The translations under genes and the position numbers were made by a program. Below are positions 36,201-46,500 of a stretch of DNA of 64,000 nt, one piece after another; within the stretch, counting starts at the first letter, position 1, and every line of letters begins with the position of its first letter. Location: positions 10,827,381-10,891,380 of the forward strand of contig NC_049979.1 of the NCBI RefSeq assembly GCF_000003815.2, given 5' to 3'. This DNA comes from Branchiostoma floridae. Its lineage: Eukaryota; Chordata; Leptocardii; Amphioxiformes; Branchiostomatidae. The notes under the pieces were generated by a model, which ran no database searches, was not told the origin of the DNA, and worked only from the letters and a program-made list of their open reading frames with translations.

Positions 36201-38015
36201 AGGTTAGACATCCAGGTGATAAGATACGCCAAAAAGTAGTTACTCAAGCAACTGGATATAGTTTTGGAAACGGTCAGACGTTTCAACTGACGAAAACTAC
36301 TGGATAGTAGTTGAAACGTCTGACCAAAACCATATCCAGTTGCTTGACTTGAGTAACTACTTTTGGGCGTATCCTGCAATTTCTAACATTGGATTTACCC
36401 AAATTTTCGACGACAGGCGATGTCATAAAAACGATGGACTCATTCCTTGGCCAAGACTGGCGTCGTACAGTTTAAACGTTCCAAAGTCCATTCAAAAGTG
36501 CATTTAAAGAATCTTCTTCATAATGTTATTAACGATTGGCCATTTATAAGAACCCGGTAGCTAACGTTGTATGGAAACTTTGCGTAGTTGGGGAAAAAGA
36601 TAAGGTCGGCTCTGCAACATGCAGAGGCTATCTACTAGAACTAAATTCTATATACCCGAACGTGCATTACGCTTACTTAAAACCCCTTGTTATTACAACA
36701 GTTACTGTTCCTGATAAACTGCTATTCTGATGTTGGTCGCACGAAGACGCTTTTGATGCGTTACTGATGAGTTGACATCTGAGTTCATTTGGCTTGGTAT
36801 TGTTTTTCATGTTAGCGTGCGTAGCCTGGGCATGTCACATGATGTTGAACGAATGGCTACTAACGCACTGTCGTCGGCATAGCCTTGTGGAAAAAAAAAC
36901 CCCTCTGCATACTTCCTCCAGTGGAGTCACTTAATCTTACATCTTCTCGACGTAATCTTCGAGCAGATGTAAGGCTCAATGATTTGATTCATCCGATTCG
37001 GGTTACAATTGCTATAGCCTCCGTCGCGAAGGTCGCTACCGGGCACTGACAAAGAGTACGACCAAGAGACATGAACTCTCCTTTGTTCCTAGAGCAATAA
37101 AATTGCTCTATCAAGATGGCGGCTCTGTGGCGATAGATCACTAGTACTGCGTCTGTACAGAATATATTCTTGTAAATACTACGGACGTTATTGTTTGCTG
37201 ATAGTTATGCCCACTTATCTCTCCGCCACTGCTATATGTAAGCCAGTGTAGGTCTTTTTAACAAAATGTGATTATGTATGTTTGTGGATTGTAAATAACA
37301 AGGATTTTATGGAATGTAATTTCTCGGCGCATTTCATGTGGCATGTATAATTGCCATGTCGAGGACCAATAAAGCTGAATCTGAAATTTCCAACATCTTT
37401 CATCTTTGCGCACAAACTCAATTGCTTGTGTTTTTTCCGTGAAAAACTAGCTGGTCTGTGTTTCTGGATTGACTGTGATTGTGAGTAGCTCTTTAGGTGG
37501 ACTCTCGCTGCACTTGGGGCACCGGTGCGGCACTGTGGGGTTCGTAGATGACACAGCGAATGTCAGAGATAAGCAACAAATTTTCTTCCGCATTTTGATG
37601 TCTTCTTAGTCATACTTTTACGTATTACACAATATTTAGATGATTAAAAATCCGAAGAACAAAATAGTGCAGCAGTAAATGAACCCCGCCGTGCCACACA
37701 GGTGCCCCAAGTGCAGTGAGAGTCCATCTTTAGGTGGACGAAGGTCAAGGACGATTTTGAACCTTCTAACGTTAGTAGCTTTCCTTGGTTTTACAGAAGA
37801 ACCTCCTGTTGTTATATCTTCGGGTCTGGACATGCTATTATGTTTCACTGATGTCTACACATCGTTCCCTTGCAGTTGAACTGCGCCGCTGGAAGAAAGG
37901 GCAGCCCCAGTTTAAGGGCCAGGTGATGCCCCAGGATGATGATGAAGGTGCCCCAAAGACCCAGGCCAGCACCAAGGGCAGGCAGAGTTCGCAGGGCGCC
38001 GCCGCCATTCCCTGA
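32559..38015 (+). CDS. stum-like: STUM-B: SPEC3/Stum-family membrane protein with long basic N-terminal tail
   Basis: Coding exons are 32559-33249, 33743-33931, 35893-36096 and 37876-38015, 1224 bases for 407 residues. All three introns are phase 1. Residues 1-230 form a disordered-looking tail with kinase-type sites (RRSS, KRPSVS, RQVSI at 66-70, RKVSI at 84-88), an acidic middle (100-180) and a Lys/Ser run ending RLKSFKKSFLRKSSKKK (204-220). The family core follows: VIPYMPLPLAIVCCLLNIFL (271-290), PGFGTLLSGFSLLC, a loop, then LYLNVVVALSQMITITFMLVG to WGAQM (326-357). The C-tail is polar and Gln-rich. The start at 32559 has AACAATGG context with an in-frame TAA at 32553. The core and intron phases match STUM-A, so the pair arose by tandem duplication. 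Its role is unknown; the family is linked to cilia and mechanosensory neurons. Confidence 0.88.
33743..33931 (+). CDS. stum-like: STUM-B coding exon 2
   Basis: It encodes residues 231-293, a basic stretch (HRKKGKRPFVIRR) and the first membrane segment. The acceptor is CCTGTGCGCAG|AAGCTG. The donor GGATTCG|GTCGGT sits at the same PGxG codon as in STUM-A exon 1. Confidence 0.9.
35527..35608 (+). repeat. half copy of the foldback at 36192
   Basis: From CGTCGATGAAGGTTA through CAGGTGATAAAACGC and GATAGTTTTGTGACC to CAGACGTTT, this segment follows the left arm at 36192-36283 in order. The inverted second half is absent. Confidence 0.65.
35656..35725 (+). mobile_element. truncated hAT-like terminus followed by CTCCAAGCAGA terminus
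   Basis: TAGGGCTGGGTACAAGTACAG at 35655-35675 matches the terminal repeat of the element at 13986. It is followed at 35709 by TACTCTCCAAGCAGAGGTC, the terminus of the 29318 family. Two different element ends lie within 70 bp, so one has inserted into or beside the other. The assembly gap follows. Confidence 0.5.
35780..35879. other. assembly gap (100 N)
   Basis: A default-size gap that ends just before STUM-B exon 3, hiding the branch point and pyrimidine tract of that exon. Confidence 0.99.
35893..36096 (+). CDS. stum-like: STUM-B coding exon 3
   Basis: It completes Gly294 and encodes residues 295-361, including TLLSGFSLLCKWG and the second membrane hairpin. The donor is ATGGCCA|GTGAGT. 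The start is set by homology with STUM-A exon 2 (GT|FLSAF) because the gap hides the upstream splice context. Confidence 0.85.
36192..36392. mobile_element. foldback element in STUM-B intron 3
   Basis: GATACGCCAAAAAGTAGTTAC (36224) and GTAACTACTTTTGGGCGTATC (36353) are inverted. The pairing continues through CAAGCAACTGGATAT and GGTCAGACGTTTCAAC to a centre near 36300. The left arm is repeated, alone, at 35527-35608. Confidence 0.8.
36990..37390 (+). mobile_element. 5'-truncated LINE (non-LTR retrotransposon) 3' end
   Basis: From 37044 the + strand reads RALTKSTTKRHELSFVPRAI and then KLL. This is the usual C-terminal ending of L2/CR1/Jockey-type ORF2 proteins (R-x-T-K-R-x-x-x-S-F-x-P-x-A-I-x-L). 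A 3' untranslated part of about 250 bp follows, ending CCAATAAAGCTGAATCTGAA at 37364-37383, a typical repeat-type LINE tail. It lies in STUM-B intron 3 in the sense direction. Confidence 0.75.
37876..38015 (+). CDS. stum-like: STUM-B coding exon 4 (C-terminal tail)
   Basis: It completes Ile362 and encodes ELRRWKKGQPQFKGQ and the polar tail to AAAIP, then TGA at 38013-38015. The acceptor is TCCCTTGCAG|TTGAA. It is longer than the STUM-A tail exon and not alignable to it. Confidence 0.85.
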
Positions 38016-38460
38016 CCACACTGTACAAGGCGGCAGTTTATGTACGTTCTAAAAATATCGCAAAGAATTATAAATTCAAGATGCAGAAATTTAGAAAAAA
38101 ACAAAACAACAACAAAAAACAGCAACGAGCTGCTTCCTGGACAATGGGAAGGGGGGGGGGGTGTACGTTTTTCTACTTTTTAATATTCCATGTGCATTAA
38201 GATTGTTGCGTGGTACTGTATCATAATGTGTACAAATGTAAATATAAGCAGATGGATATTTGGAACATGACAGAAAAGTAGTCAACTCTAACTAGAACCA
38301 AAGTTAAGTCATTGGAAATGAAAATCTTTGGATCAGTGAGGAAGGCACATACATGTATACATATGACATGAAAACGTATTAAGTTTGCTATCCTGTGGAA
38401 GTCAAAAGGCACTAGTACTAGGTGACTCTTACCTTAAGGCAATTCTATATGAGCAACTAA
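38016..38460 (+). other. STUM-B 3' flank
   Basis: This AT-rich stretch has an A-run at 38092-38120 and a G-run at 38150-38160. No canonical AATAAA was seen before 38865, which lies inside a MITE, so the 3' end of STUM-B is not defined. Confidence 0.45.
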
Positions 38461-38527
38461 CCTGCAAGCAGACCTTTGTGATTGTATCTTGGTCACGATT
38501 TTGCCCCAAAGATCTGCTTGGAGATAA
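38460..38527. repeat. small foldback with CAAGCAGA ends
   Basis: CTGCAAGCAGACCTTTG (38462) pairs with CAAAGATCTGCTTGG (38506) around a centre that includes GATTGTATCTTGGTCACGAT. The ends resemble the CTCCAAGCAGA family. Confidence 0.5.
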
Positions 38528-38798
38528 GGCCATGTTAATTTCATAATGGATGGCATCCTCTGGGAACCCAAAACTGATGAGACATGAAAAAAAAAATTGG
38601 TAATAGAATCTTCATTTTTTTTTCACATCTTCTTTGACCTTGGAAGTGAGTTGACATTTTTTTTGCAATATACAGCATATTTGCTTATTCTGCAGCTACT
38701 TTGTACCATTTACAGTATGGCTGAAAACTTTTTATTTTGGAAACAAAACTTGATGCACGCACAAAAGTCATCCATTTTATCAAATCATTATGGCCTAA
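38525..38798. mobile_element. MITE-like element of the AAGGCC-ended family
   Basis: The left end TAAGGCCATGTTAATTTCAT then AATGGATGGCATCC is inverted at 38768-38798 (CATCCATTTTATC, AAATCATTATGGCCTAA). The internal text (TTCTTCATTTTTTTTTCACA, TTCTTTGACCT, TTTACAG) follows 10487-10622. Confidence 0.7.
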
Positions 38799-39156
38799 GG
38801 CCACACCAATTTAATTTCTTGGTTCACGGATTTTTTTCATAAAAAATATGGAGCGAGAGGGCGAAATAAAAATTGTAAAATGGTTGGGGTAAAGGTAACG
38901 ACTAATCCAAAACATAAAGAAAAAAAGTTTTCAGCTTGAAAAAAGTACAAAAACACTATTATTGTACAGTAACAGCACCTGTACCCACACTTTAAGGAGC
39001 TTATAATATAAAGGCCAATTTGCTACACCAGAAAGTTGGTGAATGGCTTCATTAATGGTGAAAATTTGCTGAGTGGTAATTTTTAGTTTTATTTTTTTTC
39101 CAAAAAATAGGAGCGAGCGAATCCGTGAACGAAGAAATTAAATTGGTGTGGCCTAA
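38796..39156. mobile_element. MITE-like element with 34-bp inverted ends
   Basis: The arms at 38799-38832 (starting GGCCACACCAATTTAATTTC) and 39120-39153 (ending GAAATTAAATTGGTGTGGCC) are inverted with a single mismatch over 34 bp. CCTAAGG abuts both ends. It directly adjoins the previous element, sharing the CCTAAGG junction. It has no coding capacity. Confidence 0.8.
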
Positions 39157-39194
39157 GGCAGCAAGCAGGATAGACAGACACACACAAAAAAATA

Positions 39195-40532
39195 CAACAG
39201 CGATCAGAATAAGAGAAAGTTTATTGTTACAAATTGTGAACAGTGAAGACACTCTAAATCCAATGTTATTGTTAACATACAGTAATAACATTGTGAGGTC
39301 CAGTCATTACGTAAATATCATCTTTAATTCCCTGGTTATAGCATGTCGGTAGGGTATAGTAGACTTGTGTCGACTTGAGTTAGGATACATACAATTTGTT
39401 ACACAGCAACGTATAAACTGCTCTCAACAGAATCAATGCTGCATCTGCCATGTAATTTGGTAATACAAAAATAGAGTACAACATTCAAAAAAGAACACTG
39501 AAACAAACAAAAATTTGCAAAACTGGTGTCTACTTGTTTCTATAGCCTCAAATATCAACTTAAACAATCCAAAACTCATAACACAAAACAAAACAAAGCA
39601 AATACCTCTATTTATCTATATGTACTAGTCATTTCTTGCTGCAACTTACAGTGACTATCATTCTTTGACAAATGTACACAGTAACACAAAAAATAAATAC
39701 ACGTAGGATTACAGCATACAGCACAAGCAAACCAAGGGTGGTGACAACACAAAAAGTACCAAGAATACTGAGTGTTGGGAGGTTACATCTTATTACAGAA
39801 CCATGTTGTACTATACAGTCCAGCACAAGTGCTAGCTAACTACCCAACATGATCACTTTTTCTTTCTGTGACAACACAGTAATGCTGATATTAGTCGAGA
39901 CTGGGAAATGGTGCTCTGACTTCTCATGCTAAATACAACTTCCAGTATCAAACGTCGTAAGAAACTCATACCGTAAAAATCACCATGGCATGGTACCAAA
40001 GTTGCGGTTAGTACATTGCCTACTCTGTCTGGATCAATAAAAAAATTCATGGCTTTCTTTTGAAATCTTGATTCCTCCTGCAAGACAGTGAATGTAAGGA
40101 ACCACCCGTATGTTAAAAAAGAATGGCACTGTTCTGGTCAGACTGACTACTGTGTTGGGTGCTACCACTGGTGGTACAACAAAAACCTCCCTACTACTTC
40201 ACAACAGGCAACTATTGCTACATTGTTTGGACATCTCAGAGCACATGAAAATCAGACACTGGGTCTAATGCTAAAAGGTAGTACGGAAACATCAACATGA
40301 TAAAGCTGAGAGAGTGGACTTGCCCAAACAGAACCAACCAATACATGACCATACACTGTAGAGATGGTGCATACACTGGGCTCCACCCTCTCGCATACAA
40401 CTGAACACCGTCGCTTAGTTTAACCCTTAGTTTAACCCTCAGTACACCGGCAGGTAGTTTATATGATGCTTCATCCATCTACATAAATGTTGAGTGGAAC
40501 AGTCCCCGGGGTGGTGGGCAGTGGTGTGTCCC
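39195..40532 (-). other. HNRNPL: hnRNP L 3' UTR
   Basis: This is the non-coding 3' end of the minus-strand gene, from the stop codon at 40533 to just past the poly(A) signal at 39225-39220. The length of about 1.3 kb is an inference from the signal. Short open frames inside it carry nothing recognisable. Confidence 0.6.
39220..39225 (-). terminator. HNRNPL: poly(A) signal of the hnRNP L gene
   Basis: AATAAA on the minus strand in the context GTAACAATAAACTTTC, the first canonical signal after the stop codon. It lies about 65 bp before the MITE at 39156. Confidence 0.6.
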
Positions 40533-40591
40533 TCACACAGCGTGGATGGCCGCAGAGAAACAAAGCTTTAGGGTGAAGGGGTACCGGCCCT
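40533..40591 (-). CDS. HNRNPL: hnRNP L terminal coding exon
   Basis: It completes Lys (A|AG) and encodes GRYPFTLKLCFSAAIHAV and TGA. The acceptor is GTGTGTTTCAG|AGGGCC. The family ending PYTLKLCFS is clear. Confidence 0.92.
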
Positions 40592-43500
40592 CTGAAACAC
40601 ACAGGGGAAATAAAATCATGAGCGTTATCTTCGCATTCTCATCTCTTTCACTTGTGGTTCCTGATGGAAACTCATCTTAAATAACTGCTCTCTTTTAAGT
40701 ATGTACATGTGCAGTAGAAGCCAGTTAATTAATTGCACAACAGATTACTGCACACTTTTGATAATTCTAACAGCATTTGCAGTGTTTTCAAACAAGTATC
40801 AGCCCAGAGAAGATATATTTTACATGTTCATGTACTTGGTACATCCAAACATGTCTCAGGAACAGAAATAATAGGTACACAGATCAAGGGCACATTGTTT
40901 TCTGATGTCATCACAGCTGTGCGACTGCCAAGTATTACTTCTGCACAACTGATTCGTTTAAAGACTCTTTGTTGACATATACAACACACATTAAGGTTAT
41001 GGATTCAACCTCTTTTTTAACCTATACAATGTAGATACAACAAGATAATGTAGCTGCGGGCATTCATCCAAGATAAGGAAACCTGTGTTAGTTATTTGTT
41101 TCTGCAATGCTGACCCTTCTGACATTGGATAGATATATATGTGGCCTTGCATACACAAAAGAAGGGCAAGCTATAGGTTAACTGTCATTATGGTCAGACT
41201 CTCTGGGCAGGTTCATTGACCTAAAAATGTGCTAAGCTGATAGAAGATATCATCATAGACATGACACAAGATTTCAAGAAAATTTCATAGCAAATTTCAC
41301 AACACACAAAAGAGGCGTTTACTGCGAGCTATTCTTGAGCTGAAATATCCATGACCTTTACTCTCTCAGACAAGAGCCTTCCCTGGAGTCAAAACAACTC
41401 GCAACAGACAGGATAAACCCGGTGAGTGCGTGGGTTTTGTTCATCATCAACACTGAATCTTGTGTTAGACATCTGTTAACACCATCCCCAGTCTTAAGGT
41501 ATTGACTTGGGCCTGACATACAGCATGCTAGTAACACCTCCTTTTGGAGTGCCTTAAAGCAAGACCAAACATACTTAAATGTGGAGAGGTTGGACGCCCG
41601 AGGCATACCACAGGCTTACACCTGAAGCTCTGCAATACACAGGGGCTCCCAGCTTTTAGTCCCCAACTGAAAGGACTAATGCATCACCATGCTCAAGCAT
41701 GTTTCAAGCCTCTGCCCTTTAGGTTCATGGAATTTGATTGATGTGTAGATTTAGTCTAAATCTAAATAAATTGGCGGGCACATCTGCTGCTTTGCCGTTT
41801 GAACACACCAGCCTGGATGGTGGCAATTGGCTATATCACACGGAATGACATATCACATCTCCAACTGCCCTGCCTGTACTTTCTTGGGCTGGCCATCTGA
41901 CTATGTTTACACAAGACCACCATCCGTCGGAAGTTAACTGGTTGCTATATGTAGAAGCTTGAGTTAGTCAGGCTACCCTGTCTGTACTTACATGGCTGGC
42001 CATCTGACTGTGGTTACATAAGACAATCGTGTCTAACAGCCCTGCCTTACCCTGAGGCTGTGTGACAAAATCTCTTGCTGTCGGGGCCTGACCAGTGGTC
42101 ATTTGATATTTGTACTTACATGGGCTGGCCAACTGACTCTATTTTACATATGACCATCATCTCTAACTGCGCCCTGCCTTACCCTGAGGCCGTGCTACAC
42201 AGTCACTTTCCATGGGGAGCTTAACAGGTAGTCAGGCTGTCTGTACTTACTTGGGCTGGCCATCTGACTGTGGTTACATATGACCAGCGCCTCCAGGGCA
42301 TCGCTCTGCTTGTCCCACTCCAGCAGTCCGGAGGAGCTTCTCTCCGCTGAGAACACAACAGCACAGAGAAGGGCAAGGTTACTGGGGTTGTATGTTTTAT
42401 GTCTTCACAATGCTGGGAGTACCAGGGCACAGGTTTCTCCTGAATCACTTCCAATAGAGCAGCTTACACTTACATGGACCACAAAAACTGCTTGCCTCAC
42501 GGGGTGTGGTAACTCATTTCTGACAACATTGAACACACTCAAACTACGGACTTTGACTTTGAACAGTTCAAATTTTAACAGAAACGATTTTTTACCACCT
42601 ACGACGAAAACAGTTTTTGTTGTGTGTTGGGAGTCCTCTATTACTGTTGGAAATAGAAATTCCACATGTATGAACTCAATGAAGATATATGTATACAATG
42701 TACATGTATATCTCCAAGTATCATATCTCTGATTATTCTACTGTTGGTTTTAACTCCAAAAATTCCTCTCTGACATGCAATTAAATGCATTTACCTATAC
42801 AAATGTGTATTATCATACACATGAAGTTTTCGCCTTCATAAAAAAGATGGAAGTGGATCAGGAGAATCTCCATTGAACTGCCCTCGTATGTAATATGGTA
42901 AGTGAAAGAGAGACTGACTACCATCAAATAAATTTTGTTTTTCTAACTAAAGAAAGCCGTTACATACATGTAGTACAATGTATATATAAACCACCCAAAT
43001 TGTCTAACCTTGACAACCATCACTTTCAGTTTAACAATATTAGCAATGCAAGACAGAAGGGAAAATATGAAATGTTCAAATAGTAAGCATGATGTTGAAG
43101 GAGTTATCTAATATAACAAGAATAGAGATTCACATTCAAAGTGATGAGTACTTTTAAACGACAGTGTTAAGCATTAATTAGTTAATGAATGTGTTATTGT
43201 TGCTGTTTTACATGTTCCATGTATAGGAATTTATCATTAGTCTTCACTGGACCTACAGGGTTGGCTGAATAAAGAAATACAGTATAGAATTGGCTAGAGT
43301 ATTGAGCCTCATTACTCCTCTGACCAATTACAAACTAAAGTGTACTTCTTCTTCCAGTCAAGCTAGTGGTCTGGTAGAGACTAATGAGAAAGAGGAAGGC
43401 TCTTGGTTTTCAATTTTGAGGAAATATTACACAGGAAGTTTTAACTGAAATCAAGCTTCCTTTTCTAGCGGTCCATCCCAAAAAGGAGACCGGGGTGTTC

Positions 43501-46500
43501 CTTTTACAAAATATGCAAGTCAGAGACTAGATGAAAATTTAGTATTTGTACAGCTGTACATACAAGTATGGTTTCCAACAGTTTGCCAAAGGGTCATCCA
43601 CGAGCTTAACATTTTCCAAAATACTCATTGTTTGGAAGTCCATGTTACTTGGTAATTTTCGTTGTTCAATCTGTCATTCTGATCTAACTGTTGGAAAATA
43701 CATTTGCATGAATTTCATCTCATGAACTTCAGATATTTGAGACACTCAGAGGAAACTGGTCCTGGAGACAGCTGTGATCTACACCACAAGTCCTTGTAGC
43801 AGTATTGAAGGATTTTGAGAGGTCCTGTGTATATATAAAAACAGTGATAGGAAAGACCAATGATAGATGTTGCGAAAGCATGTTGGTTGGATGTTTTGGT
43901 TGTTGGTTGGTGATGTCATGCAGGGTCAGAGTGTGTTTTTGAGTGATCGTTTAACGACCATGCGTGGTTTTTCTCTGACCTGGTCTGGGTCTCTCGCAAC
44001 CAGCATTGAATGGCATTCCTCAAAGAATGGAAAACATAAGTATTATGAACAGGGGCCTTTGTCCCTTCATAGAAATTAACAGGGCTACTTCTGATCATTT
44101 CCAGGTCAAACCAGCAACAAAACCACAGAGAAAATGAAAGTATGCAGAGATAATGTACTCCCTTTCTGTCCAAGATAGAATCATATCTATACCAAAAATG
44201 TAATGCAGAATCTATTTATGATGTCTTATGGTTTGGATAAGAACAGCCGTCAAACATTGTTATTGAAACACTGGTATCGAAATGCTGAAACAGCAACAGT
44301 GATGACCATATTGTAAAACATGATCTAATAGACATGCGCATGTTAGTGCATAATTTGTACTTCAGGTTTACGAGAGGGAAGGGTATATACAGCCTGGTAT
44401 CCAAACATGTAACATACATGTATACTAGCTGCTAAGTCTCTTCATCCTCTCACACTTTTGACGAAGAGGCTCAGTGGCTGTAACAGGATTGGATACCAGG
44501 CTTTTTCTAGCAGAGGACACACGAAAAAGTCGAATAGGGATTACATCATCTCTATCTAAGTTCATTTCTCCTTCACACCCACCAACACAAACGGCACACA
44601 AAATGGAAACAACGATGTGCAAGCCCATTTAACTTACTTCTTGACTGGAACATCTTTATAGCAGTTGGGGGAGGCACTCCTGCATCACTAAATGTTAGCT
44701 GAAAATAGAAGGAAAATTGAGTTTTGTTGAGAGTGAAAAAAAAGGCACATACATATCAAATCAAAATAAGATTACAGTGATTACATCTCATTCCCACTTC
44801 CTAAAAAGAGATACATTGTGTTGTAACATCATTGGTCGCTTTAAATACTATTTTGCTTAAGGTCAAAAACAGATCATATAATTCTCTGCATGTTCACAAC
44901 AGACATTGGCTAGCGCTAACCGCAAGTTGTACACATTGTGAGGACCCTTAGGAACCGTCTCTGGTGGCACCATTGGAAAATTCTGATTTACTACTGCCCC
45001 AGCTGAACCAGATGCTGTCCCCAACCATAACCTCAACTTTAGTCTTGACCTACATGTACACCCATTCTCTGGGTCACACGGGGCCATGACCAGGGCATCA
45101 AAAACAATATTGATGTCACAACTTCATTTGTTTGTTGCTGATACCAAAGACATGCGCTTGTAATTGGGGCCAAGAGCAAGTTGCCCCCCAGACACTGTAT
45201 GGGTCCTTACTTAGGAACAAACTCTGGCGAGGCAGAAAATTCTGATTAAATACTGGCCACCCCAAACTAGTCTTCAGCCCCAACTTGCTGACCTACATAC
45301 CACTGGGGCTTCAAAAATAATACAATGTCACGACTTCTTGACTGTTTTCTGCTGTACCTACTGGTGACTGATGTGGACCCAGACCAGACGTACCTGTCTC
45401 AGAGACTCCTCTGTAGCGTCGGGAGGGGCGTTGAAGAAGTGTAGCACTTTTGATGGCTGTTGGATACGTGCATGTGGGGTTAAGGAACATACATGTTCTA
45501 CTGCGCTGCAATAACAAACATGAAACATGGGCCACAAATCACACTGCACAGTACTACAGATGGTAACTACATGTCTGCCTGAGTATGTGTGTCCAACACA
45601 AACACAACATGGCTGAAGGTTTGGAGGCCACCCCCCTGTGGAACCTGGTAACCAGCAGAATCCTGGGGCCTGTCTGTGGTGTTTGTGGGCAAAATTAATC
45701 ATAACCCCAGCAAAATTCCCTGCAGTCTGGTTATTAGCCAAAGAGCGCAACCCTGCCAAAGCAGGGACAAGCCTACCATTGGACTTGTTACAAGACAACC
45801 CCTGTGACCCCCCCAAAAAAAAGACTAAAAGAGGAGGGCAAGCGAACAGTTACAATACAAGGCAACAATCTCTGTTTCCTCTGTGTCTTTAGTTCTGGAT
45901 AGGGCCATGATTTTGGCTGTAGGCTGATTTGGAAGAAATTTGCTTCACGTGTTCTCAACCGTGTCCATGGAGATGTTACCAACCACAAAGACAAACACAT
46001 CAAAGGCTTGGGGCCAAACCTGACCTGTGTCAAATTTCTGGGCTTGGGAATGACCTCTTCATCAGTGTGTTAGCCCTCCAACCATATTTCTGCCAGCGGA
46101 AAATGTCAACATTCCTGTGAACTGAAAGGTGGGGCCTCTGGAGACTGGCGGAGGGCTGCTGGTCAGGTCAGGTTTGATGCTGCAATCTTCCCAATTTGTC
46201 ACAGCTCCCAGCTGCCACCTGCTGACCCAATACTGGGCCTTACCTGCTGCACAGGGGCAGTCCTGTCAGCTCCAATAACATACACTGCTTATCACTCTTT
46301 ATAATCTGCATGGAACTTCTCCCCTGGGACAAACTAACTGGAACCACCATGCAAACTCAGCTTCTTGCCAGATGGCTTTAGTTCTGCCTCTGTGTGTATC
46401 ATATTTTTCACAGCTTACTGAATATAAGAACGAAGAGTAAGGGAAACAGTAATGGAAAGACTTGTCATCTCAAACAAGAAGTGTGAGACAAAAAGGTTTT

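Noticed and set aside
37364..37371. AATAAA as the STUM-B gene's own poly(A) signal
   Set aside because: It belongs to a LINE tail upstream of the last coding exon, so it is not the main signal, although premature use is possible.
45455..45462. AACAG|CCATC as a normal AG acceptor for the RRM4 exon
   Set aside because: It would drop the conserved IQQ residues and is out of phase with the preceding exon. The AC acceptor 12 nt after the branch site fits both.
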